Shown here piece after piece: positions 6,164 through 9,926 of a stretch of 9,926 bases of DNA. The notes under the pieces were generated by a model. The model did not search any database and had not been told where the DNA came from. It saw only the letters and a program-made list of their open reading frames with translations. The stretch is from Kiritimatiellia bacterium (GTDB lineage Bacteria > Verrucomicrobiota > Kiritimatiellia > UBA8416 > JABMPJ01). The stretch covers positions 1-9,926 of the forward strand of contig JAOZSS010000081.1 in assembly GCA_029939545.1 (NCBI GenBank), given 5' to 3'. Within the stretch, counting starts at the first letter, position 1. Every line of letters starts with the position of its first letter. A program made the position numbers and the translations under genes.

Positions 6164-6868
6164 TTACGGCACGGAGCGGATGGGGTCCGAAGCGGGGTCG
6201 CCTGATTCCACCGCAAAGGCCTCTAGGCGAATGTCCCCATCTTTGACAACCACATAGGATGGCGTTGGCGTAGTCCACGCCCCCGTGTTGATGTAGCGAA
6301 CCCCACAGGCGGTGACCTCCTCTGCATGGTGGGTGTGGCCGCAGGTGATGGCGGCGTAGCCGTGGCGGCGGGCAAAGCGGATGGCGCCGCGTGCCACGAT
6401 TCGGCAGGCCAGCCGGTAGAGCGGGGGAACACGCTGCAGGACATCGGCCATGTGATGCGTTCGCCCGGTGTCGCTGTGGAAGAGCCTGCAGAGGGCCCCG
6501 AGGAGCTTCTGTAGCCACCTGGTGCGGGACGGGAAGGCGAGAAACTGGTGGCCATGACAGATGTAGAGTTCCTTGCCGAATGCGAGGTGGTCGCTGAATT
6601 CAATTTGATTGGGCTGTTCGGGCCGGTAGCATGAATCGTTGTTGCCGCTGAGCCACACGATGGGGCGATGAAACGATTCGCGGCAGAGCTGCTCCACGAC
6701 GGCGGTTCCTTCGGATTCACAGACCTGGCGTTTGGTTGCATGGTTGGCGATGTCTCCATTGAGAACCAGTGTGGCGCCGGCGGGGAGCGCTTCAAGGAAT
6801 CTTGTGAAATCCTGATGCCGCGCCTCCGATGAACCCAGGTGCAGATCGCTTACAATGAATGCGTGCAC
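6164..6868 (-). CDS. Calcineurin-like metallophosphoesterase, LpxH/YbbF-like
   Basis: The 234-residue product carries the full set of metal-binding motifs of the two-metal calcineurin-like fold: SDLHLG (residues 7-12), NGDI (37-40, Asp39), GNND (75-78), HGHQ (105-108) and CGHTHHAE (176-183). The later YINTGAW (192-198) resembles the substrate-side motif of UDP-2,3-diacylglucosamine hydrolases (LpxH), which cleave a diphosphate bond in lipid A synthesis; length also fits (about 240). The third residue of the GNxD motif is Asn rather than the usual His, but LpxH itself has Arg there, so loss of activity is not implied. The start codon is GTG (6868-6866), preceded by AGGA nine bases upstream that overlaps the TAG of the O-antigen ligase gene; the gap is nine bases. 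The true substrate is unknown. A nucleotide-sugar or lipid-linked diphosphate is plausible from context. Confidence 0.88.
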   Translation of the reverse strand: MHAFIVSDLHLGSSEARHQDFTRFLEALPAGATLVLNGDIANHATKRQVCESEGTAVVEQLCRESFHRPIVWLSGNNDSCYRPEQPNQIEFSDHLAFGKELYICHGHQFLAFPSRTRWLQKLLGALCRLFHSDTGRTHHMADVLQRVPPLYRLACRIVARGAIRFARRHGYAAITCGHTHHAEEVTACGVRYINTGAWTTPTPSYVVVKDGDIRLEAFAVESGDPASDPIRSVP

Positions 6869-6877
6869 CGGAAGATC

Positions 6878-8374
6878 CTAGGCTGATTCCGAACGGGCGG
6901 TTCGCCGGGCTGACGATGCCAGCGCCCGTGAGATGCCGCCCTTCAAACCAAGCGCCAGCACGGCGGAGAAGAGCCACGTCGTGGCAGGCATCTGGAGGTT
7001 GAAGTCACCCAGCGAGTGGAAACTCATCGCGATCACGGCGAGCCACGCCCCCAATACCATCGCAGAAGCCTGTGATCCGCTGGTAATCGGCGCGTTGCCA
7101 TTGGTGGTGGCGTCGATGGCGCGCTGAATTCCGCGAAGTAGCGCTCCTGAGAGGGCAACAACGGCGACCAGGAAGAGTCCAAATCCGACCAGGCCGTACT
7201 CTTCAAGCAACTGGGCCCAGTCGTTGTGCACTTCGTAGGAAAAGTGTGTGTTGTTGAGACGGGATGGCCAGAGCCGCTGCTCGATGTCGCCATCACCACT
7301 GGCGGCAACGCGCGGCCACACGTTCTGGTGCATACCGGGGCCAATCCCGAACACGGGTGCCTCGGTCCATGCGCGCATGGCCCCAGACAGCATAATCCAG
7401 CGTGATGACCCCTGCACGGAACGGCTGATCGTATTGATCGCCTCGGGAAACGCCTCGGTCTTGGCGCGCTCCCAGCCAAACCAGGCCCCGAAACGTTGGA
7501 AGTAGCCGCCGCCCACAACGGTGGCCACAACAACCAGAATGATGCCAGCGAGCGGAAGGGCTGCCCTCAGCGCCCAACGCAGGCGAGCACTGTAGGACCT
7601 TAGCCCCCACACCCAAACACCGCCCAGAACAACCAGAACGGAAAGGCCGCCACCCCGCGACTTGCTGAGCAGTATGCCCACCAGCGCAACCACCATGAGC
7701 AGGACTGTTGCCACGCGCGTGCTCCGCAAGGCACCACGTGAACAGAGTACGCCGAGCGCAAGGCAGAACGCGATCTCCATGATTCCGGAATAGTGATCCG
7801 GGCAGAAGTAGCTTCCCGACGCGCGGCCCGCGTACTGCGGGAAGGCGGGCCTACCGAGCACGAACCGGCTGCCACACGCGGCGTGATTGAGGATTCCATA
7901 GAGCCCGAGCAGAAGGAGATTGAGAAGAATCATCCTGAAAAGTAGTCGGCGTTGGCCGCCATCGAGACCGTACACCACCTGCAATCCGACCAGAAAGGGC
8001 GTCATGAAGAGCAGAAAGCTGCGTTGTGCGTCGGTGAAAACCGGTGCCTGAACCAGGCGTATTGCGGCGTAGGCGAGAAAGACCAGAGATGTCACGAGCG
8101 TTGCCACGTGCCAGGGACGGTGGGAGTCAGTCTCCCGGGCCCGGCGCCTGCGCCGGGCGCTGCCCGACCGGACCCCCGAAACCGTGTGCTTCTCCCTATA
8201 TGTCGCATCCAGGAGAAGCTGCACACCAAAAAGCGCGCTCGAGACAGAGAGTACGGCAACGAATGGCCAAAACCACCACACCTCCCACGCGCCGAAAAAC
8301 CAGGGCGCGAGAAGTACAACTGTGGACAACAGCCCGAAGGCGCTCCACGATATGGTTGACTCAATTCTTTCCAT
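6878..8374 (-). CDS. O-antigen ligase/polymerase family (Wzy_C) membrane protein
   Basis: The 498-residue product is polytopic, with about ten or more hydrophobic segments from residue 10 to 480. It has the layout of the O-antigen ligase superfamily (WaaL, Wzy and relatives): GSYFCPDHYSG near 182-192, where family members often have a (F/Y)xNxNxxA-like position, then LLSKSRGGGLSVLV near 233-246, the Ser-Arg-Gly step that precedes a membrane helix. A large periplasmic loop follows (about 280-395), with GSSRWIMLSGAMRAW, FGIGPGMHQ and VHNDWAQLLEEYGLVGFG (about 380-397). The HNxxxQxxxExGxxG motif in that loop is the strongest family mark, and its His is important in WaaL. Members join a lipid-linked glycan to lipid A-core or to another repeat unit. 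Whether this is the ligase or the polymerase cannot be told from sequence. The ATG at 8374 has no clear ribosome binding site and lies 30 bases after the epimerase gene. Confidence 0.9.
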   Translation of the reverse strand: MERIESTISWSAFGLLSTVVLLAPWFFGAWEVWWFWPFVAVLSVSSALFGVQLLLDATYREKHTVSGVRSGSARRRRRARETDSHRPWHVATLVTSLVFLAYAAIRLVQAPVFTDAQRSFLLFMTPFLVGLQVVYGLDGGQRRLLFRMILLNLLLLGLYGILNHAACGSRFVLGRPAFPQYAGRASGSYFCPDHYSGIMEIAFCLALGVLCSRGALRSTRVATVLLMVVALVGILLSKSRGGGLSVLVVLGGVWVWGLRSYSARLRWALRAALPLAGIILVVVATVVGGGYFQRFGAWFGWERAKTEAFPEAINTISRSVQGSSRWIMLSGAMRAWTEAPVFGIGPGMHQNVWPRVAASGDGDIEQRLWPSRLNNTHFSYEVHNDWAQLLEEYGLVGFGLFLVAVVALSGALLRGIQRAIDATTNGNAPITSGSQASAMVLGAWLAVIAMSFHSLGDFNLQMPATTWLFSAVLALGLKGGISRALASSARRTARSESA

Positions 8375-8404
8375 GACGCTGAGCGCCCGTAGCGCAATCC
8401 CTGT

Positions 8405-9370
8405 CTAGGCGTCGGCCTGCTGCTTGGCAACCTGCTCGGCCACCCACGGGAAGGTCTGGGCGATGCCTTCCTTAAGCGAGAACTTCGATTCCCATCCGAG
8501 GGCGTGGATCTTTTCGTTCGTGAAGTTGCGTGCCAGAACACCGACGGGCCCCTCGATATGCTTGATGTTGACCGTCTTGCCGGCCGCTTCAGCCACCACT
8601 TGTACCAGCTCGTCGACCGAGACGTACTCTTTGCGGCCGATGTTGACAGGCGCTTCGCAATCGGACTGCATCAGGCGATAGATGCCGTCCACGAGGTCAT
8701 CGACATACGTGTAGGCGCGCATCGCGGTGCCGTCACCCCACACTTCAATCGTGCCGCCGTCCTCGATGCCGGCAATCTTGCGGCACATCGCGGCCGGGGC
8801 CTTTTCGCGGCCGCCGGTCCAGGTTCCGCAGGGACCGTAGCAGTTCTGAAAACGCGCGATGCGGGCCATCATGCCCTCGTTGCGGGCATAGGTCATCGCC
8901 ATGCGCTCGGCATAGAGCTTCTCCCAACCGTATTCGTTGTGCGGCTGGGCCGGATAGGCTTCCTCTTCCGTGAGGTCGGGCTCTTCCTTGGTCATATCGC
9001 GGTAGACGCAGGCCGACGAAGAAAAGAAATAGCGCTTAACACCAGCGGCGGAAGACGCGTGGACCATGTGAATGTTGCACAGCGCGCTGTTGCGCATGAT
9101 TTCACATTCAGCGGAATGGATGAATCCCATGCCGCCCATATCGGCGGCGAGCTGGTAGACCTCGTCGACGGGCTGACCCTCCACCAGGACGGCCTGTTCG
9201 CAGTTAGCCGGATCGCGCAGATCAAGCAGGGCAAACTCATCCCAGGGCGGCGTCCAGAATTCCTGCTCCTTGATGTCCACGCCGCGAACCCAATACCCCT
9301 CGTCCTTCAGCTTCTTGACCAAGTGAGAGCCAATAAAGCCACCTGCACCGCATACTACTGCTTTCTTCAT
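8405..9370 (-). CDS. NAD-dependent epimerase, GDP-mannose 3,5-epimerase-like
   Basis: The 321-residue product is an extended short-chain dehydrogenase/reductase. It has the Rossmann NAD-binding loop GAGGFIGSH (residues 8-16), the Tyr-x3-Lys catalytic pair (YGWEK, 147-151) and a SSSACVY segment (117-123). The stretches AADMGGMGFI (75-84), YGPCGTWTGGREKAPAAMCRK (178-198 region) and YTYVDDLVDGIYRL (220-233) are those of GDP-mannose 3,5-epimerase, as in the plant enzyme. The acid/base Cys and Lys of that enzyme appear to match Cys121 and Lys190. The plant enzyme converts GDP-D-mannose to GDP-L-galactose and GDP-L-gulose; bacterial relatives may act on other nucleotide sugars, so the exact product is an inference. 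A GAGGAG ribosome binding site lies 11 bases before the ATG. It follows the RmlA-type gene by 54 bases and probably supplies an activated sugar for the same glycan. Confidence 0.9.
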   Translation of the reverse strand: MKKAVVCGAGGFIGSHLVKKLKDEGYWVRGVDIKEQEFWTPPWDEFALLDLRDPANCEQAVLVEGQPVDEVYQLAADMGGMGFIHSAECEIMRNSALCNIHMVHASSAAGVKRYFFSSSACVYRDMTKEEPDLTEEEAYPAQPHNEYGWEKLYAERMAMTYARNEGMMARIARFQNCYGPCGTWTGGREKAPAAMCRKIAGIEDGGTIEVWGDGTAMRAYTYVDDLVDGIYRLMQSDCEAPVNIGRKEYVSVDELVQVVAEAAGKTVNIKHIEGPVGVLARNFTNEKIHALGWESKFSLKEGIAQTFPWVAEQVAKQQADA

Positions 9371-9381
9371 ACTAACCCTAG

Positions 9382-9387
9382 CTCCTC
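9382..9387 (-). promoter_or_regulatory. Shine-Dalgarno of the epimerase gene (GAGGAG)
   Basis: GAGGAG ends 11 bases before the ATG at 9370, with a weaker AGGG a few bases closer. It confirms the epimerase start, which also coincides with the beginning of its Rossmann fold. Confidence 0.6.
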
Positions 9388-9424
9388 ATGCTGTTTGCGG
9401 CCCGTCCAGGCCTGTTTGTATTCA

Positions 9425-9926
9425 CTATCCGCAAAGATTGTGGGGGGGATTGATCGTCTCTTCGGCCAATTGCTCAAGGTAGGCCCCGTAACTGTTGCCC
9501 TTGAATGCGGCGGCAAGAATCTTGAGCTCAGCGGCGTCAATGAACTTCATGCGGAACGCCACCTCTTCGGGGCACCCGATCTTCAGCCCCTGGCGATTCT
9601 CGATACTGGCCACGAAGTTCCCTGCTTCCAGCAGACTCTGGGGCGTTCCTGTGTCAAGCCAGGCCATGCCGCGTCCGAGCAGGCCGACATGCAGCTCGCC
9701 GCGGTCGAGGTACCACTGGTTGACCGCCGTGATCTCGGTCTCGCCGCGCGCGGAAGGTTCGAGGTTGCGAGCGAGAGCCACGACGTGGTTGTCATAGCAG
9801 TAAAGTCCCGGTACGGCATAGCGGCTTTTCGGCTCTGTGGGTTTCTCTTCGAGGCTCAGAACCTTGCCCTTTTCATTGAACTCCACCACGCCATAGCGCT
9901 CAGGATCATGCACCGGGTAACCGAAG
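9425..9926 (-). CDS. rfbA: Glucose-1-phosphate thymidylyltransferase (RmlA/RfbA), C-terminal part
   Basis: The frame is open to the right edge and gives about 167 residues; roughly the first 120-130 of a usual 290 are missing. The visible part begins FGYPVHDPERYGVVEF and continues with LSLEEKPTEPKS, PGLYCYDN, SARGETEITAVNQWYL, GRGMAWLDTGTPQSLLEA and ASIENRQGLKIGCPEEVAFR, a nearly unbroken match to RmlA. The enzyme joins dTTP and glucose-1-phosphate to give dTDP-glucose, the first step towards dTDP-rhamnose and other dTDP-deoxysugars; the GRGxAWLDTGT stretch is part of the sugar-binding region. The GTG at 9913 is an internal valine codon (HDPERYG is preceded by FGYPV), not the start. A run of seven G at 9442-9448 (plus strand) falls in the last codons, where an indel would alter only the final few residues. 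No rmlB, rmlC or rmlD is visible, so the final sugar is undetermined. Confidence 0.95.
   Translation of the reverse strand, partial: FGYPVHDPERYGVVEFNEKGKVLSLEEKPTEPKSRYAVPGLYCYDNHVVALARNLEPSARGETEITAVNQWYLDRGELHVGLLGRGMAWLDTGTPQSLLEAGNFVASIENRQGLKIGCPEEVAFRMKFIDAAELKILAAAFKGNSYGAYLEQLAEETINPPHNLCG

Noticed and set aside
6042..6518. Minus-strand ORF of 158 codons overlapping the phosphoesterase
   Set aside because: Its Pro-, Arg- and His-rich product is an out-of-frame reading of the phosphoesterase gene, which has every expected metal-binding motif.
1..9926. CRISPR array, tRNA, rRNA, insertion sequence or phage genes
   Set aside because: I saw no regularly spaced repeats, no transposase or integrase motifs, and no structural RNA; coding sequence fills nearly all of the window.

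Overview
All supported genes in this window lie on the minus strand, so transcription runs from the right end (9926) to the left end (1). The window is an internal piece of a surface-polysaccharide (O-antigen or exopolysaccharide) gene cluster from a Gram-negative-type bacterium. A right-handed beta-helix secreted protein, its C-terminal tail of the kind common in Kiritimatiellota, Lentisphaerota and related PVC-type bacteria (a short strand region closing on an FYRV motif), and the mixed base composition point loosely to that group. This placement is an inference; no rRNA or marker gene is present.

In order of transcription: a glucose-1-phosphate thymidylyltransferase fragment (RmlA type, N-terminus beyond the right edge); an NAD-dependent epimerase closely resembling GDP-mannose 3,5-epimerase; a polytopic O-antigen ligase/polymerase family protein; a small calcineurin-like phosphoesterase of the LpxH type; a Wzx-like flippase of the MOP superfamily; a polysaccharide pyruvyl transferase family protein whose start overlaps the flippase stop (ATGA); a beta-helix protein whose C-terminus is in a different reading frame and which is probably a broken gene; a glycosyltransferase family 9 (heptosyltransferase-like) protein; and the first 195 residues of another polytopic membrane protein that runs off the left edge.

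Together these cover nucleotide-sugar supply (RmlA, epimerase), sugar transfer (GT9), pyruvyl decoration, export across the inner membrane (flippase) and polymerisation or ligation (O-antigen ligase, possibly also the left-edge protein). Most of the glycosyltransferases needed to build a repeat unit are not in the window. Gaps between genes are short (4-base overlap to 182 bases), so there is no gene-free stretch above 300 bases.

I did not find a convincing undescribed system. The points most worth checking are the broken beta-helix gene, a short ORF with a strong ribosome binding site that ends over a possible start of the GT9 gene, and the phosphoesterase placed between ligase and flippase.
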